Below, piece after piece: positions 7,476-16,588 of a DNA stretch of 17,187 nucleotides (positions are counted from its first letter, which is position 1; each line of letters opens with the position of its first letter). The DNA comes from an uncultured Burkholderiales bacterium. Lineage in GTDB: Bacteria > Pseudomonadota > Gammaproteobacteria > Burkholderiales > Burkholderiaceae. The stretch spans positions 1 through 17,187 of the forward strand of contig CAIMWY010000237.1 in the NCBI GenBank assembly GCA_903845315.1, in the 5' to 3' direction. Below the pieces are notes generated by a model. The model saw only the letters and a list, made by a program, of their open reading frames with translations, made no database searches and had not been told where the DNA came from. The translations under genes were made by a program, and so were the position numbers.

Positions 7476-7724
7476 TCAATGTCTGTTTTCAAGTTCTGCT
7501 AAACGGTCTAGTTCAGCACAGACATCGGCCATACGTCCTGAGATGACCATGCGTCCTGCGTTGTGGCGGCTTTGTTGGGCCTCCATGACACGTGCAACGC
7601 GCAGCGGTAAGGCAGGTTTGGCGGTTGTTGTGGTGCTTTGTAGCGCTTGGGATGGCAAAAATCCACGAAGTGTGTTTTGCAGCGGGTTGAGGAGGCGATA
7701 AGCGCCAAAAAGGGCGAGGCTCAT
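7476..7724 (-). CDS. Small uncharacterised protein encoded directly downstream of lexA
   Basis: An 82-residue frame beginning 14 nt after the lexA stop on the same strand, so probably on the LexA-controlled transcript. I do not recognise a named family. The N-terminus (MSLALFGAYRLLNPLQNTLR) is moderately hydrophobic and basic. A Thr/Ala/Pro linker lies near 30-40, and the C-terminal third (ARVMEAQQSRHNAGRMVISG, then RMADVCAELDRLAELE) looks helical and acidic. I have a weak memory of similar short proteins in Comamonadaceae after lexA. No obvious catalytic motif or signal peptide is visible. The ribosome-binding site is weak (AAAGA further upstream), so translational coupling to lexA may matter. 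It ends 20 nt from the end of the convergent DUF1993 gene. Pseudomonas carries the division inhibitor gene sulA in this position, but I see no clear SulA signature here. Confidence 0.62.
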   Translation of the reverse strand: MSLALFGAYRLLNPLQNTLRGFLPSQALQSTTTTAKPALPLRVARVMEAQQSRHNAGRMVISGRMADVCAELDRLAELENRH

Positions 7725-7738
7725 GGTTAGGTCTTTCT

Positions 7739-8413
7739 TTACATCAACATGGTGTTACGGATCAGGCCAACTGCCAGGCCTTCAATTTCAAAAGGTTCGC
7801 CAGGCTCTACCACGATGGTTTGAAAGTCTGGGTTTTCAGCTAGTAATTCAATTTGAGTTGCGGTGCGGCGAAAGCGTTTGACGGTCACTTCATCTCCCAA
7901 ACGGGCGACGACGATTTGTCCGTTTCTAGCCTCACGGGTAGATTGCACAGCCAGTAAATCGCCGTCCATGATGCCAGCGTCACGCATAGACATACCTCGC
8001 ACACGCAGAAGGTAATCGGGTTTGTACTGGAACAGACTACTCTCGACGTAAAAAGTTTGATCCACGTGTTCTTGCGCCAAGATGGGCGAGCCTGCTGCCA
8101 CCCGTCCAATCAAGGGTAACGCCAACTGAGCCAAGCTCTGCAAGGGCAGGGTGAATTGCTGTGCCAATGAGTGCTGCATGGTTCGTAAATTCTGGCCTTT
8201 GAGGCGAATGCCTCGTGAGGTGCCGCTGACCAACTCGATCACGCCTTTGCGAGCCAAGGCTTGCAAATGCTCTTCGGCGGCGTTGGCTGATTTGAATCCG
8301 AGTTCGTTGGCGATTTCAGCGCGTGTGGGTGGTGAGCCCGTGTTTGCAATGGCTGACTGAATCAACTCCAAAATTTGTTGCTGTCGCGGTGTGAGTTTGG
8401 GCGTATCGTTCAT
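7739..8413 (-). CDS. lexA: LexA repressor (SOS response regulator, autoprotease)
   Basis: A 224-residue LexA. The N-terminal winged helix-turn-helix ([20 protein letters not shown] at 8-27, then [23 protein letters not shown]) binds SOS boxes. The C-terminal S24-type domain contains the self-cleavage site A107-G108 (GRVAAGSP). The catalytic pair is S142 ([14 protein letters not shown]) and K179 (EVTVKRF). RecA filaments on single-stranded DNA would trigger cleavage and derepress SOS genes. The ATG at 8413 is preceded by AGGAG 8 nt away. The frame extends to 8464, but the extra residues would run through the upstream operator and have no family match. Two CTGT-N8-CCAG boxes at 8453-8487 indicate autoregulation. 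The length and all key residues look intact. Confidence 0.98.
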   Translation of the reverse strand: MNDTPKLTPRQQQILELIQSAIANTGSPPTRAEIANELGFKSANAAEEHLQALARKGVIELVSGTSRGIRLKGQNLRTMQHSLAQQFTLPLQSLAQLALPLIGRVAAGSPILAQEHVDQTFYVESSLFQYKPDYLLRVRGMSMRDAGIMDGDLLAVQSTREARNGQIVVARLGDEVTVKRFRRTATQIELLAENPDFQTIVVEPGEPFEIEGLAVGLIRNTMLM

Positions 8414-8452
8414 AGAAGCGGCTCCTGCACAATGGTGGTGAGTTGAATGCAA

Positions 8453-8468
8453 CTGTTTGCGCATCCAG
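8453..8468. promoter_or_regulatory. LexA box, proximal copy
   Basis: CTGTTTGCGCATCCAG has the form CTGT-N8-CCAG. It matches the CTGT-N8-ACAG SOS operator of E. coli and many proteobacteria at seven of the eight fixed positions. It lies 39 nt upstream of the lexA start codon, where an autoregulatory operator would be expected. Confidence 0.65.
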
Positions 8469-8471
8469 TAA

Positions 8472-8487
8472 CTGTATTTTTAACCAG
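8472..8487. promoter_or_regulatory. LexA box, distal copy
   Basis: CTGTATTTTTAACCAG is again CTGT-N8-CCAG, with an AT-rich core as in strong SOS operators. It starts 19 bp from the proximal copy, close to two helical turns, so two LexA dimers could bind the same DNA face. On the minus strand it overlaps a plausible core promoter, TTGCTA (about 8496-8501) with an A/T-rich -10 about 17 nt further on. Binding here would block lexA transcription. Confidence 0.75.
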
Positions 8488-8720
8488 CTTTTTGGGTTTA
8501 GCAAGTGATGAATAAGAAAAAAAGCAAAAATTCGTTGTTTTGGCCACAGGTGGCATGGTTTCCGGTTGGTCTGACGATCTGAGCGCTCCCCATAACGACC
8601 AAGACCTGCGCGATGCGTGCAACCAATGAGGTGTGCAATTGCGAGTCGATGACGTGTTTGCGCATGTCGCCCACTGACGGCTGTTCAGGCTCGTGTAGCC
8701 TTGATGCTGGCTTTGATCGG
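8488..8720. other. Intergenic region upstream of lexA, no confident gene
   Basis: Together with the operator and the terminator, this gap of about 350 nt separates lexA from adk. I see no RNA gene or convincing long frame. The only coding-like item is a 24-codon plus-strand frame at 8508-8582 beginning MNKKKSKNSLFW. It starts 21 nt beyond the distal LexA box, has no clear Shine-Dalgarno sequence, and may be chance. A second 24-codon frame in another phase overlaps it and continues to about 8630. The section 8583-8720 shows no structure I can name. Confidence 0.5.
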
Positions 8721-8746
8721 AAAAAAATAAGCCGCCCTAAGGCGGC
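8721..8746 (-). terminator. Intrinsic terminator after adk
   Basis: Read on the minus strand, a perfect 6-bp GC stem GCCGCC/GGCGGC with a 4-nt loop (8731-8746) is followed by TTA and then a run of seven T (8721-8727). It lies 22 nt after the adk stop codon and should end the exbB-to-adk transcript. It also insulates lexA from that operon. Confidence 0.9.
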
Positions 8747-8768
8747 CTGCTCAAGAGATGACTTCGGA

Positions 8769-10256
<1,488 letters not shown>

Positions 10257-10439
10257 TCAGCTCTCAAGTTCTTGGTCGGTCAATACACGGGCTTCATGCT
10301 CTAACAGCACCGGAATGCCGTCACGTACCGGATAGGCTAGCCTAGCACTGCGAGAGACCAATTCTTGTCGCTCACGGTTGTAGTCGAGGGGGCCTTTGGT
10401 TACTGGGCAGACCAGAAGTTCAAGTAGTTTGGAGTCCAT
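10257..10439 (-). CDS. Trm112 family protein (YcaR-like)
   Basis: A 60-residue protein of the Trm112/UPF0434 family. It opens with [20 protein letters not shown] and continues with [24 protein letters not shown], the family's hallmark short beta-rich zinc-ribbon-like fold. As in many bacterial members only one cysteine (C11, in CPVTKGPL) remains, so zinc binding is doubtful. Eukaryotic and archaeal Trm112 activates methyltransferases; the bacterial role is unclear. The gene overlaps the end of lpxK by 20 nt and touches the kdsB start codon. The lpxK-ycaR-kdsB order is the same as in enterobacteria, arguing for a role tied to, or at least co-regulated with, lipopolysaccharide synthesis. Confidence 0.92.
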   Translation of the reverse strand: MDSKLLELLVCPVTKGPLDYNRERQELVSRSARLAYPVRDGIPVLLEHEARVLTDQELES

Positions 10440-11439
10440 GACCAGATGATAACTTTGTGTCCAGAAGAGTATCTAGGGCTTTGAGCATTGCGATTGGCAA
10501 GGTGGTCACCAGTGGTACAGCCCATGCTTCTGGATGTTGAGGCCAAAGTTTGACCGCATCTTTTTCCGTGCAGAGTACCTCGCCCAGTGTTGGGTTGATG
10601 ACTATGCCATCCATGTCCCCATGATCAGGCAGCGCTTCGGTGTGCGTCAATTGCAAACCCTGAGCGCGAAGCATGTCAAAAAATACGTAGGGTTTGGCGA
10701 TCCCGGCCAAGGCTTGAACGGGCAGCTGATGCCAGTCTTTCAAGCCGCGTCTTGCCCCGTCAGAGCGTATGGCAAAGTCTGCCAATTTTCGGATGATTCT
10801 GTGCTGACCCTCTTGGAGTTCACTGGCACTGGTGAGATCAAAGCAATAAACGGTTGGGCTTGATCTCCGGGGCCATGGTTCACGCAATGGACCTGCCGGC
10901 AGCATCCAGCCATTGCCAACACCTCGCTCGTCAAATACGCACAACTCGATGTCGCGTGCAAGAGGCAGATGCTGCAATCCGTCATCACACACAATTATTT
11001 GGACGCTCGGATGTTGTCGCAGCAGTGCATGTCCTGCAGCAACCCGATCGGCACCAACCCAAACCGGTGCCCCTGTGGTGCGGGCGATCAATAAAGGCTC
11101 GTCGCCTACTTCTTTGGCCGTGCACTCTGTTCGGACTTCGCGCATATCCTGAGTCTGCCTTGCGTAGCCACGTGACAAAACGCCAACAACAACGCCGCGT
11201 TCACGTAGGTGTTGCACCAAGGCAATGACGACGGGGGTTTTACCCACCCCGCCTACCAACACGTTGCCAACAATTACCACCGGAACTGGAAGTCTTTGAG
11301 GTGTCAACAGCCGCCAGCGGTACAGCAATTGCCTCAACCTAACCAAGCAGCCAAAGCAGGCTGCCAAAGGCCACAGTGCAAGCGCCAGAGGTGTACGACC
11401 GAGCCAAGCTCGCGCCAGAACTTCACGCATGGAGCTCAT
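10420..11439 (-). CDS. lpxK: Tetraacyldisaccharide 4'-kinase
   Basis: A 339-residue LpxK, which uses ATP to phosphorylate the 4' position of the lipid A precursor at the inner membrane. An N-terminal hydrophobic helix (about 17-34, [18 protein letters not shown]) would anchor it. The Walker A loop GGVGKT is at 63-68 within [25 protein letters not shown] is at 88-94 and the catalytic-site DDGLQH at 152-157. [11 protein letters not shown] near the C-terminus is also typical. The start at 11439 ([12 protein letters not shown]) fits the family and lies 19 nt after the exbD stop; M at 11430 is an alternative. The frame extends upstream to 11490, overlapping exbD, without family support. The 3' end overlaps the Trm112-family gene by 20 nt, implying coupled translation. 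Confidence 0.95.
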   Translation of the reverse strand: MSSMREVLARAWLGRTPLALALWPLAACFGCLVRLRQLLYRWRLLTPQRLPVPVVIVGNVLVGGVGKTPVVIALVQHLRERGVVVGVLSRGYARQTQDMREVRTECTAKEVGDEPLLIARTTGAPVWVGADRVAAGHALLRQHPSVQIIVCDDGLQHLPLARDIELCVFDERGVGNGWMLPAGPLREPWPRRSSPTVYCFDLTSASELQEGQHRIIRKLADFAIRSDGARRGLKDWHQLPVQALAGIAKPYVFFDMLRAQGLQLTHTEALPDHGDMDGIVINPTLGEVLCTEKDAVKLWPQHPEAWAVPLVTTLPIAMLKALDTLLDTKLSSGHGLQTT

Positions 11440-11458
11440 GCAAGTCGCCAGGTCATGC

Positions 11459-11881
11459 TCAGTCCGATTTGCCGCCAAGCTGGGCCGCAAAGGTGAGTTG
11501 AACCAAACCGTTGCGACGGGCGGCTTCCATCACCAACATGACCGATTGATGGCTGGCTTGCGCATCAGCACTGACCACCACCATCGGGTTGTCCATGGTT
11601 TGTGTGGCTTGCGCGAGCGCTTGGCTCAAAGCCTGCACATCGCGCCCCGATAGGGGCATGCGGTTGACACTGTAGCGACCATCGCTGCTGATCGACACAA
11701 TCACTTCACCTGGCCGATCTTTCTGCGGTGCAGCATCGGCCACTGGCAGGTTGAGTTGCAACTCGGTGAACTTGCTGTAAGTGGTTGACAGCATCAAAAA
11801 GATCAGGACCACCAACAGCACATCAATGAAGGGGATCAGGTTGATCTCAGGCTCTGGCGCGCTTGATCGGTGGAATTTCAT
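11459..11881 (-). CDS. exbD: Biopolymer transport protein ExbD (TolR-like)
   Basis: A 140-residue ExbD/TolR family protein. A short cytoplasmic N-terminus leads into the single membrane helix at about 13-34 (INLIPFIDVLLVVLIFLML). D20 is the proton-path aspartate equivalent to D25 of E. coli ExbD. The rest is a periplasmic domain. With ExbB it forms a proton-motive-force-driven motor that normally energises TonB-dependent outer-membrane receptors, or Tol-Pal if it serves as TolR. No tonB is present in this window. The ATG at 11881 (MKFHRSSAPEPEINLIP) fits the family start and lies 16 nt after the exbB stop. The ribosome-binding site is weak, so coupling to exbB is likely. Position directly before lpxK groups the motor with lipid A genes. 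Confidence 0.93.
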   Translation of the reverse strand: MKFHRSSAPEPEINLIPFIDVLLVVLIFLMLSTTYSKFTELQLNLPVADAAPQKDRPGEVIVSISSDGRYSVNRMPLSGRDVQALSQALAQATQTMDNPMVVVSADAQASHQSVMLVMEAARRNGLVQLTFAAQLGGKSD

Positions 11882-11897
11882 GATTGCAAGGAACCGT

Positions 11898-12524
11898 TCA
11901 ACGCAACTTGCTGCGCAACACCAACAAATGGCGGGCAAACCGTTCAGCATCTAATTCGAGATCGAGCACGAAGGCGTCTACCCGGGCGCGTAGATAGCGC
12001 CAAAACATCAGTGCAGGAATCGCCACAATCAAACCAAATGCGGTGTTGTAGAGGGCCATGGAAATGCCTTGCGCCAATTGCGCAGGGTTGCTGGTACCGG
12101 GGGCTTGCGAGCCAAAAATATCAATCATTCCGATCACGGTGCCAAGCAATCCAAGCAAAGGCGCAGCAGAGGCGATGGTAGCGAGGGCCGAGAGATTTTT
12201 TTCCAAACCGTGCGCCACCTCGCGACCACTGACTTCCATGCTGTAGCGCAAGTCAACGTCATTGATATGTGGGCTGGTTTGCAAGGCGTGCCAACCGCTG
12301 GCGAGAACCTGGCCCAAGGCCGAGTGCTGTTCGAGTTGGGCGATCACTTCATCGCTGGGCAGGCTTAACTGTGAAGCTTGGATGGCTTGGTTTAGTAAGC
12401 CAGGCGGTGTGACCAGATGCTGACGCAAGCTCAACAAACGCTCAATGACTAAGGCCAAAGCCACCACGGAACAAGCCAGTAATGGCCAAATAGGCCAACC
12501 AGCCGCTTGTATGATCGACAGCAA
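11898..12524 (-). CDS. exbB: MotA/TolQ/ExbB proton channel family protein, TTG start
   Basis: A 208-residue ExbB/TolQ-type protein. Membrane helices lie at about 9-28, 113-135 and 158-180. The signature SAAPLLGLLGTVIGMIDIF (119-137) is intact, and helix 3 follows SMALYNTAFGLIVAIPALMF. It is the pentameric core of the ExbB-ExbD motor. No ATG is usable: an in-frame stop lies about 30 nt upstream and the first internal Met is residue 96, inside the conserved region. The TTG at 12524 has GGAG with 7 nt spacing (TTGGAGTGATGCA before TTG), so it is the best start. First gene of the minus-strand envelope operon, divergent from xseA across a 224-nt spacer. Confidence 0.93.
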   Translation of the reverse strand: MLSIIQAAGWPIWPLLACSVVALALVIERLLSLRQHLVTPPGLLNQAIQASQLSLPSDEVIAQLEQHSALGQVLASGWHALQTSPHINDVDLRYSMEVSGREVAHGLEKNLSALATIASAAPLLGLLGTVIGMIDIFGSQAPGTSNPAQLAQGISMALYNTAFGLIVAIPALMFWRYLRARVDAFVLDLELDAERFARHLLVLRSKLR

Positions 12525-12583
12525 TGCATCACTCCAATAAAAAGAGAGCGTTCATTATGGCGCAGCTTCTCATACACATTTCT

Positions 12584-12604
12584 TGTGGATAACTTTGTGG
12601 GTAA
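12584..12604. promoter_or_regulatory. Paired DnaA boxes between exbB and xseA
   Basis: TGTGGATAA at 12584-12592 is the exact complement of the consensus DnaA box TTATCCACA. After 3 nt, TGTGGGTAA at 12596-12604 repeats it in the same orientation with one change. An AT-rich segment lies about 65-95 nt to the right. The location between two divergent operons suggests DnaA-linked transcription control or DnaA titration more than a chromosomal origin, as no dnaA, dnaN or gidA is present. Binding is not demonstrated. Confidence 0.45.
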
Positions 12605-12748
12605 GTTGCTGCTGAATCACTTGTAAGCCGCATGTATGGCCGATCGCAACACAATGCATGAAAGTTGAGCATAAAAAATGCTAATTAAATCAATGGGTTA
12701 CAACGAGTCCTCGGTCGCTCAGGGGATTCAATGTAAATATTTGAGCTT

Positions 12749-14059
12749 ATGGCTCGTCTGTGGATGAGTGGACACGTGCCCAACCCTGAAACCCTTGGTT
12801 TGACGCCCCGAATCTGGGCTGTTGGGGCACTTTGCCGCGCCATTGCTGATGCTTTGGAGTCGAGGTTCAATCCTGTTGCCGTGCGCGGCGAGGTTTCTGG
12901 CCTTACACGGGCATCCAGTGGGCATTGTTATTTTTCGCTCAAGGATTCGCAAGGCCAGTTGCGCTGCGCCATGTTCAAGCGATCAGCCCAGTTGCTTGAC
13001 TTCTCCCCATCTGACGGAGAGTTGGTGGAGCTGCGAGGTCGTCTGGGGGTTTACGAGCCCCGTGGTGAGCTGCAACTGATCGTTGAGAGCATGCGCCGGG
13101 CTGGCCAAGGTGCATGGTTCGAACAATTTTTACGGCTCAAAGCCAAGCTCGAAGTTGAAGGCTTGTTTTCGGCTGAACGAAAAAGGCCGATCCCACAGCG
13201 TCCACGTTGCATTGGCGTTATTACGTCTTTGGGTGCAGCTGCGTTGCACGATGTGGCCACTGCGCTTGAGCGCCGTGTGCCTCACATTCCGGTGGTGCTA
13301 GCACCGTCCGCTGTGCAAGGCGCTGATGCAGCGCCTAATTTGATCCAAGCATTACAAATGCTGGCCCAACAACCTCGGATGGATGTGATTTTATTGGCAC
13401 GCGGGGGTGGTTCGATCGAAGACCTGTGGGCCTTCAACGACGAAGCATTGGCCCGTGCGATTGTGAACAGTCCGGTGCCAGTGATTGCCGGACTGGGACA
13501 CGAAACAGACTTCACCATTGCCGACTTTTGTGCAGATCTACGCGCGCCCACGCCGACTGCGGCTGCTGAACTGTGCGCCACACCAAGACAAGAATTGCTA
13601 GAAAAGCTTCAGGCATGGGCCGGCCTTATTCAAAACCTGACCAACCGCCAGCTGGATGTACAAACCCAACGTGTGGACCGTGCGCAATCGCGTTTGGGCC
13701 GGCCCTCTCAAGGCGTCACGCTCGAAAAAATGCAACTGATGACCATGCAGCAACAGTTGCAAGCTGCGCTACATACCCAGATTCAACGTGAGCAACATGG
13801 GTTGGTGAATTTGGCTGGCAACTTCAACCGAAGCTTGCATCAAACGCCCGCCAGAGCTCTGGAACGATTGCAGCGTGCGGCATTGAGCCTTGAGCTGCTC
13901 GATCCAAAGTTGGTGCTGCAACGCGGGTTTTCTTGGCTCAGCAGTGCCGATGGTCAGGCGATCACCTCTGTCGCGCACACCGCAGCCGGTCAAGCCGTGC
14001 AAGCAGCCCTTGCCGACGGCGTGGTTGAATTGCAGGTCACAGCAACACGCTACATTTAG
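12749..14059 (+). CDS. xseA: Exodeoxyribonuclease VII large subunit
   Basis: A 436-residue XseA, the catalytic subunit of exonuclease VII, which degrades single-stranded DNA in both directions with the small subunit XseB (not in this window). An N-terminal OB-fold (about 44-115: [20 protein letters not shown], then [12 protein letters not shown]) binds ssDNA. The catalytic core carries [18 protein letters not shown] (156-173), [14 protein letters not shown] (217-230) and [13 protein letters not shown] (248-260), all hallmarks of the family. A long helical region follows (about 280-380), then a short C-terminal segment ([10 protein letters not shown]). Length is normal. The start at 12749 has a modest GAGC element; ATG at 12764 is an alternative. 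Sits 35 nt upstream of sodB on the same strand. Confidence 0.96.
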   Translation: MARLWMSGHVPNPETLGLTPRIWAVGALCRAIADALESRFNPVAVRGEVSGLTRASSGHCYFSLKDSQGQLRCAMFKRSAQLLDFSPSDGELVELRGRLGVYEPRGELQLIVESMRRAGQGAWFEQFLRLKAKLEVEGLFSAERKRPIPQRPRCIGVITSLGAAALHDVATALERRVPHIPVVLAPSAVQGADAAPNLIQALQMLAQQPRMDVILLARGGGSIEDLWAFNDEALARAIVNSPVPVIAGLGHETDFTIADFCADLRAPTPTAAAELCATPRQELLEKLQAWAGLIQNLTNRQLDVQTQRVDRAQSRLGRPSQGVTLEKMQLMTMQQQLQAALHTQIQREQHGLVNLAGNFNRSLHQTPARALERLQRAALSLELLDPKLVLQRGFSWLSSADGQAITSVAHTAAGQAVQAALADGVVELQVTATRYI

Positions 14060-14094
14060 TTTTTACAATTCGCTTTTTCACCTCAGAGGACCTC

Positions 14095-14676
14095 ATGGAA
14101 CACACGCTCCCCGCATTGCCATTCGCTATCGATGCATTGGCCCCCCATTATTCGCAAGAAACCTTGGAGTTCCATCACGGCAAGCACCACAACGCTTACG
14201 TGGTCAACCTCAACAACCTTCAAAAAGGCACTGAGTTTGAGAGCATGTCACTGGAAGAGATCGTCAAGAAGTCCAGCGGTGGCGTCTACAACAACGCTGC
14301 TCAAATCTGGAACCACACCTTTTTTTGGAACTGCATGAAACCCCAAGGCGGCGGAGAACCCACAGGTGCTTTGGCTGCTGCCATCAATGCCAAGTTTGGC
14401 AGCTACGCAGCGTTCAAAGAAGCGTTCGTTAAAAGTGCTGTCGGCAATTTTGGTTCTGGCTGGACTTGGTTGGTCAAAAAAGCCGACGGTTCGGTAGACA
14501 TCGTCAACACGGGCGCTGCCGGGACACCATTGACCACCGCTGACAAAGCCTTGTTGACTGTTGACGTGTGGGAGCATGCCTATTACATCGACTACCGCAA
14601 TATGCGTCCCAAATTCGTAGAGACCTTCCTCGACAAGTTGGTCAACTGGGGTTTTGCCGAAAGCAATTTTTCCTAA
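14095..14676 (+). CDS. sodB: Superoxide dismutase, iron type
   Basis: A 193-residue Fe-dependent superoxide dismutase converting superoxide to oxygen and peroxide in the cytoplasm. All four metal ligands align with E. coli SodB: H27 ([12 protein letters not shown]), H74 (WNHTFFW), D157 and H161 ([11 protein letters not shown]). The second-shell glutamine Q70 in the N-terminal half (NNAAQIWNH) favours iron over manganese. No signal peptide. Length equals the family norm. AGAGG about 7 nt before the ATG supports the start. Only 35 nt separate it from xseA, so it may be read from that transcript or from a promoter inside xseA. A strong bidirectional terminator follows. Confidence 0.97.
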   Translation: MEHTLPALPFAIDALAPHYSQETLEFHHGKHHNAYVVNLNNLQKGTEFESMSLEEIVKKSSGGVYNNAAQIWNHTFFWNCMKPQGGGEPTGALAAAINAKFGSYAAFKEAFVKSAVGNFGSGWTWLVKKADGSVDIVNTGAAGTPLTTADKALLTVDVWEHAYYIDYRNMRPKFVETFLDKLVNWGFAESNFS

Positions 14677-14684
14677 GTCAAACG

Positions 14685-14703
14685 GATAGCCCTCTGGGTT
14701 ATC
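14685..14703 (+). other. Small hairpin after sodB, ahead of the terminator
   Basis: GATAGCCC (14685-14692) can pair with GGGTTATC (14696-14703) around a 3-nt loop, with one G-T wobble pair. It begins 8 nt after the sodB stop and directly precedes the main terminator stem. It could help 3'-end stability or pausing; it has no T-run of its own. Confidence 0.4.
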
Positions 14704-14709
14704 AAACGC

Positions 14710-14739
14710 AAAAAAACCGACCTTGGGGTCGGTTTTTTT
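14710..14739. terminator. Bidirectional intrinsic terminator between sodB and the DUF192 gene
   Basis: A perfect 13-bp inverted repeat, seven A plus CCGACC (14710-14722) and GGTCGG plus seven T (14727-14739), flanks a TTGG loop. Read in either direction it gives a GC hairpin followed by a U-run. It therefore terminates sodB on the plus strand and the DUF192 gene, whose stop codon is 18 nt away, on the minus strand. Confidence 0.93.
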
Positions 14740-14757
14740 GTGCTTGATCTGAAGCGA

Positions 14758-15201
14758 TCATGGCTTGAACGGAGCACCGCCCAAACGCGTGCCGGCTTTG
14801 ATTCCTTTTTTGGTAAACCAACCTTGGTGCATTTCCAACACAAAGCGAACAGGTTTGGTCGAACAGTGTGAATCGGTGCTTTGAGGTTTCATGTCTGCCA
14901 AGTTCACGATGGTTCCATCGTCTGTCACAAATGCAGCAGTGAGCGGCAGCAAGGTGTTCTTCATCCAAAAACATTGCGTGCTGGGTTGCTCAAACACAAA
15001 CAACATGCCTTCGTGGTTTGGCATCTCGGCGCGGTTCATCAAACCAATGCTGCGCTGTTCAGGGGTTTGCGCCACTTGGGCGTCAATTTGGTACATGCCC
15101 ACTTGCAACTTGATGCGGGGTAGGTTTGTTTGCGGCCCTTCTTGGGCTATGGCGCTCAGGTGGATGAGCACAATCAGGATGAGTTGAATAAGGCTTTTCA
15201 T
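14758..15201 (-). CDS. Exported DUF192 domain-containing protein
   Basis: A 147-residue protein with an N-terminal signal peptide: a basic start, a hydrophobic core ILIVLIHLSAIA, and likely cleavage after A19 just before QEGPQ. A full DUF192 domain (PF02643) follows. Its signature covers TPEQRSIGLMNRAEMPNHEG (46-65), MLFVFEQPSTQCFWMKNT (66-83), PLTAAFVTDDGTIV and VRFVLEMHQGWF. The family is a small beta-barrel of unknown biochemical function, often periplasmic; C78 and C113 could form a disulfide. The ATG at 15201 is preferred because the signal peptide begins there; a GTG at 15207 is also in frame. It is divergent from icd with 108 nt between start codons and shares its terminator with sodB. 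Confidence 0.9.
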   Translation of the reverse strand: MKSLIQLILIVLIHLSAIAQEGPQTNLPRIKLQVGMYQIDAQVAQTPEQRSIGLMNRAEMPNHEGMLFVFEQPSTQCFWMKNTLLPLTAAFVTDDGTIVNLADMKPQSTDSHCSTKPVRFVLEMHQGWFTKKGIKAGTRLGGAPFKP

Positions 15202-15309
15202 GGTCACATTATCCGGCTAGGTCGTGTCACCAAGGCAGTTGATGGCGGGGGCTTGACCCACCTCTGTCACTAGAATCAAAACGCAAACACACCTTCCGGA
15301 GCGTCATTC

Positions 15310-16566
15310 ATGGCTTACCAGCACATCCAAGTGCCTGCCCAAGGGCAACAAATCACGGTCAACGCCGACATGTCGTTGAATGTGCCTGATCAGCCCATCA
15401 TTCCCTTTATTGAGGGAGATGGCGTTGGTCAAGACGTCACCCCGGTGATGCGACAAGTGGTGGACGCAGCGGTTGCCAAGGTCTATGGCGGCAAGCGTCA
15501 AATTCATTGGATGGAGGTGTATGCAGGAGAGAAATCTACGCGTATCTACGGTCCTGATGTGTGGCTGCCAGAGGAGACCATCCAAGTTTTACGTGACTTC
15601 GTGGTGTCAATCAAAGGCCCGCTCAACACCCCCGTGGGTGGGGGCATTCGCTCCTTGAACGTGGCGCTTCGTCAAGCTTTAGACCTGTATGTGTGTCTGC
15701 GTCCTATTCAGTATTTCAAAGGCGTTCCTTCGCCTCTGAAGGAGCCTGAGAACACCCACATGGTGATCTTTCGCGAAAACTCCGAGGACATCTATGCGGG
15801 TATCGAATACGCCGCAGAAAGTGCGCAAGCCAAAAAGTTAATCGACTTTTTGAATCAGGAGCTGGGGGCCACGACCATTCGCTTTCCTGATACCTCAGCG
15901 ATCGGTATCAAGCCCGTCTCGATTCAGGGAACTGAGCGTTTCATTCGTAAAGCCATTCAATATGCGATAGACCATGACAAGCCTAGCGTGACCATCGTGC
16001 ACAAAGGCAACATCATGAAGTACACAGAGGGCGGTTTTCGAGATTGGTCGCTTGCTTTGGCGCAAAAGGAGTTTGGCGCCAAACTCATTGATGGCGGACC
16101 TTGGTGTCGTATCAAAAATCCGAAAACTGGAAACCCCATCATCATCAAAGACGTGATTGCCGATGCTTTCCTGCAGCAAGTATTGATGCGTCCCGCCGAG
16201 TATTCCGTGGTGGCTACTTTGAACCTCAACGGCGACTACATTTCGGACGCTGTTGCGGCGCAAGTAGGCGGCATTGGCATTGCACCTGGCGCCAACCTGT
16301 CAGATACCGTTGCATGCTTTGAAGCCACCCACGGCACGGCTCCCAAATACGCTGGCAAAGACTATGTCAATCCGGGGTCGATGATTTTGTCCGCCGAAAT
16401 GATGCTGCGCCACATGGGCTGGTTCGAGGCGGCAGACTGTCTCATTGTGGCGATGGAGGATGCCATTGCCACCAAGCGCGTGACCTATGACTTTGCCCGT
16501 TTAATGGACGGGGCTACGCAAGTCAGTTGCTCTGGCTTTGGTCGGGTGTTGATCGATCACATCTGA
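15310..16566 (+). CDS. icd: Isocitrate dehydrogenase, NADP-dependent
   Basis: A 418-residue homodimeric-type isocitrate dehydrogenase producing 2-oxoglutarate, CO2 and NADPH in the TCA cycle, about the same length as E. coli Icd. Substrate-site residues include S115 in GGGIRSLN (the equivalent of the AceK-phosphorylated S113 of E. coli), R121, R131 and R155, Y162 ([10 protein letters not shown]) and K232 (HKGN). The metal-binding aspartates lie in [16 protein letters not shown]346-Y347 in [11 protein letters not shown] is the pair that recognises the NADP 2'-phosphate, so NADP is the predicted cofactor. GGAG in CCGGAGCG upstream of the ATG supports the start. AceK is not seen here, so phosphorylation control is only possible. 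The clpS gene starts 22 nt downstream. Confidence 0.97.
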   Translation: MAYQHIQVPAQGQQITVNADMSLNVPDQPIIPFIEGDGVGQDVTPVMRQVVDAAVAKVYGGKRQIHWMEVYAGEKSTRIYGPDVWLPEETIQVLRDFVVSIKGPLNTPVGGGIRSLNVALRQALDLYVCLRPIQYFKGVPSPLKEPENTHMVIFRENSEDIYAGIEYAAESAQAKKLIDFLNQELGATTIRFPDTSAIGIKPVSIQGTERFIRKAIQYAIDHDKPSVTIVHKGNIMKYTEGGFRDWSLALAQKEFGAKLIDGGPWCRIKNPKTGNPIIIKDVIADAFLQQVLMRPAEYSVVATLNLNGDYISDAVAAQVGGIGIAPGANLSDTVACFEATHGTAPKYAGKDYVNPGSMILSAEMMLRHMGWFEAADCLIVAMEDAIATKRVTYDFARLMDGATQVSCSGFGRVLIDHI

Positions 16567-16588
16567 CGCTGCTCGGTAGAATCACACC

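Noticed and set aside
7453..7701. An 82-codon plus-strand frame opposite the small gene after lexA
   Set aside because: The minus-strand frame has better context (14 nt after lexA, same direction) and more protein-like composition; the plus-strand frame overlaps the DUF1993 stop and is Arg/Ser-rich.
12669..12681. Inverted repeat GCAT-AAAAA-ATGC upstream of xseA
   Set aside because: Only a 4-bp stem with no T-run; likely chance in an AT-rich spacer.
12569..12695. A chromosomal replication origin at the DnaA boxes
   Set aside because: Only two boxes are visible, and the origin-linked genes dnaA, dnaN, parAB and gidA are not nearby.
15250..15285. A sigma-70 promoter for icd (TTGACC with TAGAAT)
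   Set aside because: The two elements are only about 12 nt apart, too close for a standard promoter; no convincing alternative pair was found by eye.
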